DNA of 64,000 bases, from positions 16,554,501 through 16,618,500 of the forward strand of contig JBAIAC010000003.1 in NCBI GenBank assembly GCA_037349315.1, read 5' to 3'. The translations under genes were made by a program, and so were the position numbers. Positions 54,429-64,000 of this stretch are shown piece by piece (the first letter of the stretch is position 1; each line of letters starts with the position of its first letter). The notes under the pieces are model-generated. The model made no database searches, was not told the origin of the DNA, and saw nothing but the letters and a program-made list of their open reading frames with translations. Source of the stretch: Chelydra serpentina. Lineage: Eukaryota > Chordata > Testudines > Chelydridae.

Positions 54429-54919
54429 TTATCTCTGGCAGGGGGACAGTTTGAGATAAGATTTTTTAGCCCAGACACGAAAGAATGGGACGATTTTTCC
54501 AGTGAATTTGGCAGAACAAGTGAGGAGGTGAATTGTGGTCTCAGCATTGTAAAATGTCACTTCTCCCCCTGTGTAGTCAAGAAAGATTCCAATGTTCTTG
54601 GGTGTCTCACAAAAAGACAGAGGTGTTTGAGCAGAGGTCAGAACCCAAATTCCCTCCTCGGGATTACGGAGAATCCCTCCCTTCCTCCTCACAGAGTCTC
54701 TGGCAATCCCAATAGCCCATCCTCCCCCAGCTCCCACCTCCACCTCCCAGTAATGTCTCCCTGACGTGAAGCCCTTAGATCCTAGGACAGAAAGAGAAAC
54801 ATCAAATCTCTCAGGGTTGTTGGGCAGATCCTGCCACATATCTCCACATCTCACACTTTTCCGATCCTCAGACAGGACGAGTCGGCGATGGGCTGTGGCT
54901 GGATCCAGAGTCACATCCA
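54429..54919 (-). CDS. PRY-SPRY (B30.2) terminal exon, butyrophilin/TRIM type
   Basis: The exon starts after acceptor ...CTCACTCCAG at 54920 and ends at a TAA stop (54431-54429), encoding 163 residues. The PRY part has VTLDPATAHRRLVLSEDRKS and PERFDVSLSVLG. The SPRY part has GRHYWEVEVGAGGGWAIGIA, then EEGIWVL, IGIFLDYTGGEVTFYNAE and KIVPFFRVW. Length and motifs are those of a complete B30.2 domain. It is usually the last coding exon of butyrophilin, butyrophilin-like and many TRIM genes, where it binds ligands such as phosphoantigens, antibodies or viral proteins. No Ig, RING, B-box or coiled-coil exon was found upstream within the window, so the gene type is undecided. Confidence 0.88.
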
Positions 54920-56359
54920 CTGGAGTGAGAGAGGGAGAGACAGAGAGAGAGAGAAAGAGTTTTTACAATCAGAGCTGGGGAAAAGTTTGGTCATTTCAGC
55001 AACAAGAACTGCTCCAGTGTGAGAGTAAAGTACCTTGGGGACATTGGCCTAGCTGGAGCTGGGCACTGGGAGAGAGGAAAGTTACCAGCAGCAGAACAAA
55101 GACACCAAGGTGGTGAGGGCAGCTTTTCAAAGGGACTCTTTGGGGAAAGAGCCACAGAGACACACAGCAAGGTTTTGGTAGGAGAGGGAAAGGGTTGAGC
55201 ATGCGTTTCTAGCAGGGAGGGCCGGTGTAGCGGAGATGACCAGCAAAAGTCAGAGAAGACAAGCTGAGGTAGAAGGACTCCACTGTTCAGAACACAAGCC
55301 ATGTACTGCAGCAGAAGGAACCTGGACCCCTGCCCCTAGAGGACCTGACCCCTGCCCAAAGAATATTCCAGAGTGGTTAATAAATTGAGGCATGGAAATG
55401 TGTGTAGCATTTTTTAATAGATCTGTGTATTGTTCTTGATAGGGCAATAGTGTTGTAGCATCCTGTGCAAAGTGTTTGTGCCTTGCATAAATTACACCCA
55501 CATGTGCTCTTGAAGAGGTAACAACAAACAACAAATAAAAATCAAAACCCCAACAAAAATGAAGGGGGAAAAAAGGCTGCAAGAATAAAAAGAATGCAGG
55601 CAGCAGAGTGGGGACTATTCAGTTTATTGCACTGAATGCAGCATGTACGATTATCTGCCTTGTGGGCAGGTAGCATATGTTTACATCTGGCAGTTTTGCT
55701 AATCAGAATGGGAGGAGGGGAGAGGAAAGTAAATAACTGAGAATGAAAGAACATATGTGGATGGACGGCCTTGAATCCAGACGCCTCTGATATTAAAAGT
55801 TGATTGAAAGTTAGGAAAAGTGACAATCCAGGAGGGATCATTATGACTTATGCATTTTATAGAAGTTAGTTATAAAAAGTTTAGATAATAGAGTGTATTT
55901 GGAAGCAGTCCTCTGGAGCTATCCTTGGAGAGAGATTTTTTGTGACTTCTTTATTCCCCGACAGGGAGGCATTTCGCCTGCGCTGGCTCGTCGTTGATTG
56001 CTCACTACCATGTCAGAATATAGGTAAATATTTGGGATGTTCTAAACCTATTGCTTATGTCTGTGTGTGCTTAAATCTAATAAACTGCAGTGTTAGACAT
56101 GAGCATGCTTACTTGCATTACTCCTTGATCAGACAGAATTGCTGAGTTCCCATTGATTTATTCCTGATACTGCCTGGAGTGAAATAGTTATGTTACCACA
56201 TTGTTGGGAGTTCTGAAAACCCCAGGTAACAAAGGGGAGAGTCTATTAATAGGGATTCTCTATATCCTAGTAAGAGGAAAGGACAGAAGTTGATAAAGTA
56301 CAGGTAGGAACTGAAGAGAAACAGTCAAACGAAAAAGGGTCCTATTCAATTACACAACA
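54920..56359. other. Upstream of the B30.2 exon, no exon identified
   Basis: Presumed intron of the B30.2 gene. Contains a GA-rich run (GAGAGAGGGAGAGACAGAGA) next to the acceptor, which on minus is the acceptor's long pyrimidine tract. No repeat family or further exon recognised. Confidence 0.45.
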
Positions 56360-59300
56360 TGAAAGCAACAACTAACTACTGAGAAATTTTATAAGTGCTT
56401 GTGTACAGATGTTAGAAATCTAAATATTCAGATAGGAGAACTTGAGTGCCTAGTATTAAATGAGGATATTGATATAAGAGGTGTCACGGAAACTTGGTGT
56501 AACAATGATAATCAATGGGACATGGCAATACCAGGGTACAAAATATATGGAAGTGACAGAGTAGGTTGTGCTGGTGGGGGAGTGGCACTATGTGTGAAAG
56601 ACAGCACAGAGTCAAATGTAGTAAAAATCTAAAATGAACCCACCTGTGCCATAGAATCTCTATGGATAGAAATGCTTGAATAAGAAGAGCATAGCACTAG
56701 GAATATACTGCTGACCACCTGGCCAGGATGGTGATAGTGATTGAGAAATGCTCAGGGAGATTAGATAGGCTATAAAAATAGAAAATTCAACTATCCTCAT
56801 ATTGACTGAATACATGTCACCTAATTTTGAGAGAAAATTTCTAGACACCATGAATGACTGCTTCTTGAAGCAGCTAGTCCTGAAACCCACAAGAGGAGAG
56901 GCAATTCTTGAGTTAATCATAAATGGAGCACAGGATCTAGTCCAAAGGTGAATATAGCTGAAGCACTCTGTAATAGTGACCATAATGTAATTAAGTTGAA
57001 CATTTTTCTGGATAGGGGTATATCAAAGAAACCAACTACAGTAGCATTTAACTTCAAAAAGGGAAATTATACAAACATGAGAAAGCTAGTTAAATGGAAA
57101 TGAAAAGGAACAGTCACAAGAGTGAAATGCCAGCAAGCTGCATGGAAACTTAAAAAAACACCATAATAGAGGTTCAGATTAAATGCATACCCCAAATGAA
57201 AAATAACAGTAAGAAGACAAAAAAAAAGCCACTGTGGCTAAACAACAGGGAAAAAGAGGTGTTTAGAGATAAAAAGCCATCCTTTAAAAATCTGAAGTCT
57301 GAAACTACTGAGGAAAATAGAAAGGAGCATAAACTCGGGGAAGTCATATGTAAAAGTATAATTAAGCAGGACAAAAAAGAATTTGAAGAGCAACTAGCAG
57401 AAGACACAAAAACTAACTGCAAAATAATTTTTAAATATATCAGAAGCAGGAAGCCTGCCAAATAGCCAGTGGGGCCACTGGATGATGGAGGTGCTAAAGG
57501 AGCACTCAGGGAAGATAAGGTCATTGCAGAGTAGTTAAAATAATTCTTTGCATTGGTCTTCACGGCTGAGGATGCGAAGGAGATTCCCATACCTGAGCCA
57601 TTCTTTTTAGGTGACAAATCTGAAGAATTGTCCCAGACTGAGGGGAGATTTTGAAAAAAAAGGAGGTTTTGAAAATAATTGATAAATTAAACAGTAATCA
57701 GTCACCAGGATGACACTGTATTCACACAAGAGTTCTGAAGAAACTCAGATATGAAATTGCAGAGCTACTAACTGTGGTATGTAACCAATCATTTTAATCA
57801 GTTTCTGTACCAGATGACTGGCTCCACATTTTTAAAAAGGCTCCAGAAACGATCCCAGCAACTACAGGCCAGTAAGACTAACTTCAGTACCAGACAAATT
57901 GTTGAAACTATAGTAAAGACACAAATATAAGACACATAGATGAGCATGATTTGTTGGGGAAGAGTGAACATGGTTTTTGTAAATGGAAATTATGCCTCTC
58001 CAATCGATTAGAATTCTTTGAGGGGGGTCAACAAACATATGGACAAGGGGGATCTAGTTGATATAGTGTACTTGGACTTTCAGAAAGCCTTTGAGAAGGT
58101 CCCTTACCAAAGACTTATAAATAAAGAAAGCTGTCATGGAATAAGAGGGAAGGTCCTCTCAGTAACTGGTTAATAGACAGGAAACAAAAGGTAGGAATAA
58201 ATATTGAATTTTCAGAATGGAGAGAGGAAAATAGTGGTGTCCCCCAGGGATCTGTACTGGGACCAGTCTTAGTCAACATAATCATAAATGATCTGGAAAA
58301 AGGGATAAACAAGGTGGCAAAATTTGCAAGTGATACAAAATTACTCAAGATAGTTAAATTCAAAGTAGACTGCAAAGAATTACAAAGCGATCTCACAAAA
58401 CCAGGTGACTGGGTAACAAAATGGCAGATGAAATTCAGTGTTGATAAATGCAAAGTAATGCACACTGGAAAACATAATCCCAACTATGCACATAAAATGA
58501 TGGGGTCTAAATTAGCTGTTACCACTCAAGAAAGAGATCTTGGAGTCATTGTGGAAAATTCTCTGAAAACATCTGCTCAATGTCCAGTGGCAGTCGAAAA
58601 AGCTAACAGAATATTAGGAACTATTAGGAAAGGGATAGATAAGACATGATGCCCCTATATTAGTCCATAGTATGTCCACATCTTGAATACTGCATCCAGT
58701 TCTGGTCACCCCATCTCAGAAAAGATATATTAGAAATAGAAAAGGAACAGAAAAGGGGAACAAAAATCACTGGCGTATGGAACAGAGGTTAAAAAGACAG
58801 GGACTCTTCAGCTTAGAAAAAAAGATGACTAAGGGTGTTATGACAGAGGTCTATAAAATCATGAATGGTGCAGATAAAGTGAATAAAGAAATGTAATGTA
58901 CTCCTTCAAATAACACAATAAGCAGAGGTCACCCAATGAAATTAATAGGCGGCAGGTTTAAACAAACAAAAGGAAGTATTTCTTCACACAATGCACAGTC
59001 AACATGTGGAATTCATTGCCAGGGAATGTTGTGAAGGCCAAAATTATAACTGAGTTCCATAAATAACTAGATAAGTTGATGGAGGATAAGTCCACCAATG
59101 GCTATTAGCCAATATTATCATATAATCATAGGGTTGGAAAGGACCTCAGGAGGTCATCTAGTCCCAACCCCTGCTCAAAGCAAGACCAACCCCAACTAAA
59201 TCATCCCAGCCAGGGCTTTGTCACACCAGGGCTTGGTCAGGGATGCAACCCCGTGCTCTGTGTGTCACTAGCCTCTTACTGTCAGATGCTGGGACTAGAT

Positions 59301-59395
59301 GACAGGGGATGAATCATTTGATAATTGTCCTGTTCTGTTCATTCCCTATGAATCACCTATCATTGGTCACTGTCAGAAGACAGGACACTGGGCTA
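56360..59395 (+). mobile_element. Old L3/CR1-like LINE relic
   Basis: The endonuclease remnant at 56399-56632 reads GVTETWCNNDNQWDMAIPGY and GGGVALCVKD. The RT remnant around 58060-58650 includes DLVDIVYLDFQKAFEKVPY and KFASDTKLLK (FADD changed to FASD). The final RT part is near 58680-59060. The 3' region ends near 59395 (GACACTGGGCTAGA). Many stops and frameshifts. A short CR1 end is inserted at 59117-59226. Confidence 0.7.
59117..59226 (-). mobile_element. CR1 3' end nested in the L3-like relic
   Basis: ATAATCATAGGGTTGGAAAG to CCAGGGCTTTGTCA matches the reverse of the CR1 3' end; 5'-truncated. Confidence 0.75.
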
Positions 59396-59822
59396 GACAG
59401 GTATTAGTAATGGGCGATTTGATCATTAGAAACAGAGAGAGCTGGGTTTGCGATGACCGGGAGAACCTCATGGTGACTTGCCTGCCTGGTGCGAAGGTTG
59501 CGGATCACTCGAGACATCTAGATAGACTTATGTGTAGTTCTGGGGAGGAGACATGTAGGTACCAAAGACAGAGGGAAGGATAGGAGAGACGTCCTGGAGG
59601 CCAAATTTAGGCTGCTAGGTAAGAGATTGAAGTCCAAGACTCCATGGTAGCATTCTCTGAGATGCTCCCAGTTCCATGCACAGGGCCAGTTAGACAGGCA
59701 GAGCTGCAGGGTCTCAATGCGTGGCTGAGACGATGGTGCAGGGAGGAGGGGTTTAGATTGATTAGGAACTGGGGAAACTTTTGGAAAAGGGGGGGGGAGC
59801 CTATACAGGAAAGATGGGCTCC
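59396..59822 (+). mobile_element. CR1 ORF1 fragment (esterase-like domain)
   Basis: The frame 59299-59583 reads VLVMGDLIIRNRESWVCDDR and ENLMVTCLPGAKVADHSRHL, matching the GDS-type esterase part of CR1 ORF1 (here GDL instead of GDS). After a stop it continues to GGGGEPIQERW near 59808. Sister to the minus-strand fragment at 39644-40370. Confidence 0.72.
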
Positions 59823-60301
59823 ACCATTTGTTAAGTGTCAGCAATCTGCTTTGTTCTGTTGGCTATCCCTTGTAAGCGCTTAAAATCTATGTTTTGTAAT
59901 TAATAAACTTGCTTTTGTTTTCTCAAAAGCCAGTTTGTGAAATTCATAAATGGGGAGGGGAGGGCAAAAAGCTGTGCATCTCTTCATCCACACTGAGGGA
60001 GGGGGCAAATTTCATGAGTTTTTGCTGTACAGTTCTCTGTGCAGCACAAGACAATGCAATTGTGGGTTTACACTCCAGTGGCGGTGTGCACTTGTGGTCA
60101 ATTCCTTAGATGAAGCCTCCCATGCAGAGCTGATTTCAGTGTCTGTGTCTTTCTGCAGCTGGGTGTGTTGCTACCTGTGTGTGCTGGAGGAGGTTTGAGG
60201 GCCTGGCGCAGCAGGACAGTGTCAGGGAGCCCAGGCTGGTGGAACAGGTGAGCTTAGTGGTACCCCAGGTGGCACCCCGGAGTGGGGGTTAACCCGTCAC
60301 A
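59823..60301 (+). mobile_element. LTR fragment ending CCGTCACA
   Basis: The 3' end reads AACCCGTCACA, identical to the end of the LTR at 22572-23703. It contains a polyadenylation signal, TTAATAAACTTGCTTTTGTT, near 59899. The 5' end is missing or not recognised. No primer site follows, so it is a truncated solo LTR of a related family. Confidence 0.6.
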
Positions 60302-61010
60302 GGTGTATTAAAGCTGTAGGAGGAGCCCAAGGGGTCAGCAATGGTCCCAGGGCCCAGACAGCTGGGCTGAGGGCTCTTAGCTCTTGGGAGCGGGTGCTAG
60401 ACAGAGGCTCTGCACTTCAAGAGTGTGCTCAGGGACTCCAGAGACTCAAGACACCCACAGATCCCTCACAACAATCTGGTGAGTGGCCAAGAGGGGCGCT
60501 TGACTGGAGCTGTAACATCTCATCACTGCAGGGGTTCTGCTGGGAAGGACCCTGAACTCCAGCCCCTCAGGAGGAAGATACAAAAGCAGCAGCATGGCCT
60601 TCAGCTCCTGGGGGGAAAGCAAGGGAGGGGCACTTCCCCTCTACAAATGAGGCCCAAGGTGGGCACAAGGACAGCTGGGCTGGCTCAGGCACACTCACAC
60701 TGCTACCGAATGCTCAGGACTTAATGAGTCGATGCACGAAACACAGAGACACACTCTCCCTGGGGCTGGACTCCATTTCCTCACCTGCACAGCCCTGTAA
60801 CTCCATCTGCAGGGCCACATTCCCTCCAGGAGAGACGCTGCTCTCTCCAGCTTCCATGCCTGATTTCACAGGTGTCACAACTGGAGACCTAAGCAAAATA
60901 TTTGCTATCATCACTCACTCCCTTCTGCATGTGCTCCTGTCTTCATTCAGGGACTAAAAACAAGTTCCCAGGGGAAGGAAAGGACCTGCAGACTACATCC
61001 CAATGATTAC
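60302..61010. other. No feature recognised
   Basis: Frames on both strands up to 99 codons have no recognisable domain. Confidence 0.4.
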
Positions 61011-61184
61011 ATAGAATATCAGGGTTGGAAGGGACCTTAGTAGGTCATCTAGTCCAACCACCTGCTCAAAGCAGGACCAATCCCCAATTTTTGCCCCAGA
61101 TCCCCAAATGGCCTCCTTAAGGATTGAACTCACAACCCTGGGTTTAGCAGGCCAATGCTCAAACCACTGAGCTATCCCACCCCC
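61011..61184 (-). repeat. tRNA-headed SINE
   Basis: Complete copy of the same SINE family as 19388-19560, with tail on the left and tRNA-like head on the right in plus coordinates. Confidence 0.85.
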
Positions 61185-63585
61185 TTATGGGGAATGAAAC
61201 ATTGCAGGAGGGGCAAATCCAAAGGGCACAGGGAATTTCTAACACATCTCTTACTTTCTTTCCTTTCCCTCCACTCTCCCCCTGCCCCAGTGGATTGAAA
61301 TGACTTTAGCAAGAAGCTGAACACCCCATGGCCGATTGAGATTGGGAGGGGAATGGGCATTCCCCAGGGCTCTGCGGGTTTCACTCTATATGGAGTATGG
61401 TGATGTCCCAGAGCTCCCCAGCCCATCACAGTGCTCTTCACACACCCACCTCCTGCTGTGGGACTTTGGATCCACCTGGAAGGGAAACAGAAAGACAACC
61501 CTGAGATTGTGTTCTGCAGCACGCTTCTACCCAGCTGGCTGGGGGTTATTTCACAATCTGGGGTTGAACAAAAATTACTCTGTCAAAGCCTATTTATTTG
61601 CATGAATTATTTGCTGCTTCCTGGGCCGGGGCCCCAGCCCTGAATTCAGACCTATGCCTGCTGTGTCCTTGTTGCAGTATCACATACCCTGTCCGGCAGC
61701 TCACACTGTCCCCTCTCAAATGGCATCCCCATAATCCGGTGGGAGGAGGAGCTGGCAGCAGGAAGTAGGGGCAGGATTTCCGGCCAGCTCTGTAAGAGCC
61801 TCTGAGGGCTGGACATTAACTCCGCCCACTGTGCCCATCCCCAGCCAGTGTGAGCCCTGGGGTAGGGCTGGACTTCGCATCACAGCCCGGCTGCTGTTGC
61901 CATGTGGAGTGGGGGCTGCACAGTCCCTGGGCCCCTCTCACAGCAAAGCTCTCTCACCAGCTTGGGGAAGCTGCACCTTCCCTTTGCTGCAGATGGTTCG
62001 GAAGGCGAGCTCCTAGTTTCCCCTTGACTTCAGGTGGTCTGCGCAGCAGCTGGGAGGTGCAATGTCCAGCGCGGGTTGGCAAACGCGCACTAGCTCTGCT
62101 CTGGCTAGCGTGCTAAAAATAGCCGTGTAGCTGCAGCAGCCCGAACGGCAGCGTGAGCTGTTCCCCCGAGTACCAGCCCATCCCAGATCCTACATACTTG
62201 GCACAGCTCAGATATCAGAGGGGGGGCCGGTGTAGGCCATGTGCCATTTGTCATGGAGCTTGGAAATGATTCCGCAGACACAGAGCTACCCCAGACCACA
62301 CATTATGTTAAGGGGAAGTTAAATTTGAGAGCAGGTTTCAGTAACATTCCTTCCAAGAGCAGTGTGACAACAACCTCCATGAAAACGCAGAGTAAAGTTT
62401 AGACTTTCCTGAACCCCAGACATCTGACAGTGGAAATTCACAGTTATGTTACGCAAAGGACCATAGGTGACATGTGACTCTTGCATTTGGGGAGGCTGGG
62501 CACAAGCACGGGAAGCGCCCTAGAAGTGTAGGGGGACCACCCTGAGGTCCCACCCCCACTCAGTCTCCTCCCCATAAGGCCCTGCCCCCGCTCCGCCTCT
62601 TCCTGCCCCCACTCTGCTCCCTTTCCCTGAGGCCCCCCATCCACCACTCACTCCTTATTTCTGCCCCCTCTTGCATTAAGGGCAAGCGACCGAGGGAGAG
62701 GGGGCAGAGAGGAGCAGGCTGGCTCACAGAAAGCTGGCGTTCCCCACTCTTCATAAAGCTGTGCAGGGTGCTCAGCACCTCCTAAATGTGGTGTATTGAG
62801 GGCTTTCTTGGAATTGCAGGCTATCACTTTAACAGGAGGAGAGTTTCCTGCTCTGCTTGCAGGTTAGGGGGTTCTGTAGAAGCATGTGTCTTGTGACCAG
62901 CAGTCAGTCTGCAGAAAGCCAGCCTATAGAAAGGTGGGTGCATTGTGCCTCTCTGCTACAGGGAGCAGCCTGATTTGTCTCTCTCTGTTTGGGGGTTCTT
63001 GTGTCAGAGTTCTGAATTCTAGGAAATAAAGCAGTGTGACCTAGTTTGACCTGGAACATTACAAATTCCAAACCCAGTTCTTCAACATTTCCTAAAAATC
63101 CAGGAAAGGGGAAAGACAGTTGCTTCAGCCTTTTAATGGTTTTGTATCTTAAAATTGGGCACCAAGGAGACTATTTTGTGTTTTGGATCCATTCTGAGCC
63201 ACAGCTTTTCAGGACATTTTGGGCCTCCCCACAACAGGTAGAAGGGTCACACTAAATACCTGCTTGTGCTCCACTATTGAAGCCAGCAATCCATGGCCAC
63301 AGACCTGTTCCCTTCTTCTGCTAACCCCAGTTGTCCCCCGCACAAATTATGTTCCCTGGTCTCTTTACATTTTCCATCAGTGAGTTTAACAGCTTTAGTT
63401 CACTCTCAGCTGCTCAGTCTCTTTGAATCCTTTGACCAAGTTGCAAAAATTCATATTTATTTCCACAGTGGTGAAGGAACAGCAAAGGGGCTACAGGGCT
63501 ACAAACATTTTTGGCAACGGTTAGGCTGTTGGTGTTCAGAACCCATCATGGTGACCAATATTGTCTCATTACTTCTTTGTACTCT
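61185..63585. other. No confident gene; possible Ig-like remnant
   Basis: At about 61500-61545 the plus strand reads TLRLCSAARFYPAGW, which resembles the C...FYP strand of Ig C1 domains, but no flanking domain or splice sites support an exon. The rest is unassigned; several open frames lack domains. Confidence 0.35.
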
Positions 63586-63752
63586 CCTGCCAGTCTTTAT
63601 TCATCAGCTGGCCCTTGTCTTATACTTAGATTTTAAGATCTATGGAGCTACTTTTCTGTTTGTACAGCACCTAGCACAATCAGTTGCTGGTCTATGACTG
63701 GGGCGCCTAGGTGCTATGGTAATACAAATAATACATAATAATAACAAGGAGA
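63586..63752 (+). repeat. Conserved interspersed repeat (unnamed)
   Basis: Sequence around TTTGTACAGCACCTAGCACA, followed by a GGTGCTATGGTAATACAAAT end and an AT-rich tail, is a form seen repeatedly in tetrapod genomes. I cannot give its class with certainty. Confidence 0.45.
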
Positions 63753-64000
63753 TGAGGCTCAGTCTGCTTCAGGGATAGTCTGCTGTGTATAGAACCCTTT
63801 TTGGAAATTTTCTTCCATCTCTCTCTCTCTCTCTCTGTTTCTCCCACTTCCCTCATTGGGTGCTGGGCTGGCTGCTAAAATACCTAAAAGCAAATGTCAG
63901 CCTCTGTCCTAGGAATTTAGCCAGACACTCACAGGAGCAGAAGTAGCTCTGAGGAACTCCAAAGCTTGTCTCTCTCACCAACAGAAGTTGGTCAACAGAA

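Noticed and set aside
54411..54764. 117-codon plus-strand frame
   Set aside because: Antisense shadow of the B30.2 exon.
60714..60914. Minus frame as an Ig V exon of the B30.2 gene
   Set aside because: The residues do not show the paired cysteines and tryptophan of an Ig V domain, and no acceptor/donor pair fits.
1..64000. CRISPR array, operons or bacterial genes
   Set aside because: No regularly spaced repeats; exon/intron structure and repeat families are vertebrate.

Overview
This 64 kb window is vertebrate nuclear DNA, most likely from a turtle. Coding sequence comes as short exons with GT/AG borders separated by kilobases of interspersed repeats. The repeats include turtle-type CR1 LINEs, four tRNA-headed SINEs with a CR1-like 3' tail, a Penelope-like retroelement, Ty3/Gypsy elements and solo LTRs, PIF/Harbinger and hAT DNA transposons, and L2-, L3- and RTE-like LINE relics. 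The species call is inference from this repeat profile.

Left half (1.9-30.4 kb, minus strand): eight exons form the 5' part of one gene for a secreted or membrane scavenger-receptor cysteine-rich (SRCR, group B) protein of the CD163/WC1 type. A 61-bp signal-peptide exon (30359-30419) is followed by seven SRCR exons, each 312-318 bp and each phase 1 at both ends: 27785-28096, 9502-9816, 8725-9042, 5704-6021, 4493-4807, 2662-2976 and 1941-2255. The joined coding length is 2269 nt, with no stop seen in any exon. The gene runs off the left edge, so later domains, any transmembrane segment and the tail are not visible. By resemblance to CD163 domains the order is A-B-A-B-C-D-D (A like CD163 domains 1-4, B like 5, C like 6, D like 7). 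Homologous intron sequence indicates that the A-B pair and the D exon were each duplicated together with flanking intron.

The 18 kb intron between SRCR domains 1 and 2 is almost all mobile DNA: a two-gene Harbinger relic, four CR1 pieces, a solo LTR in a purine-rich minisatellite, L2 and L3 relics, a SINE, and a palindromic retroelement at 22572-25365. In that element an LTR, a leader and a gag fragment are joined to an inverted copy of the same LTR, and the whole is bounded by 5-bp target-site duplications inside a Penelope-like coding region. It is the most unusual structure in the window.

Middle (30.8-53.2 kb): nested transposons with readable order. A SINE is split by a nearly full CR1, itself split by a solo LTR. 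A Gypsy element lacking RT/RNase H carries another solo LTR. A hAT relic is split by an old CR1. An RTE relic is split by a young CR1 with an 827-codon open frame, whose tail holds a SINE.

Right part (53-64 kb): one intact PRY-SPRY (B30.2) exon of the butyrophilin/TRIM type (54429-54919, minus strand), an old L3-like LINE, a CR1 ORF1 piece, an LTR fragment and another SINE. An SRCR receptor gene beside a B30.2 exon suggests an immune-gene neighbourhood, but linkage into one functional cluster is not shown.
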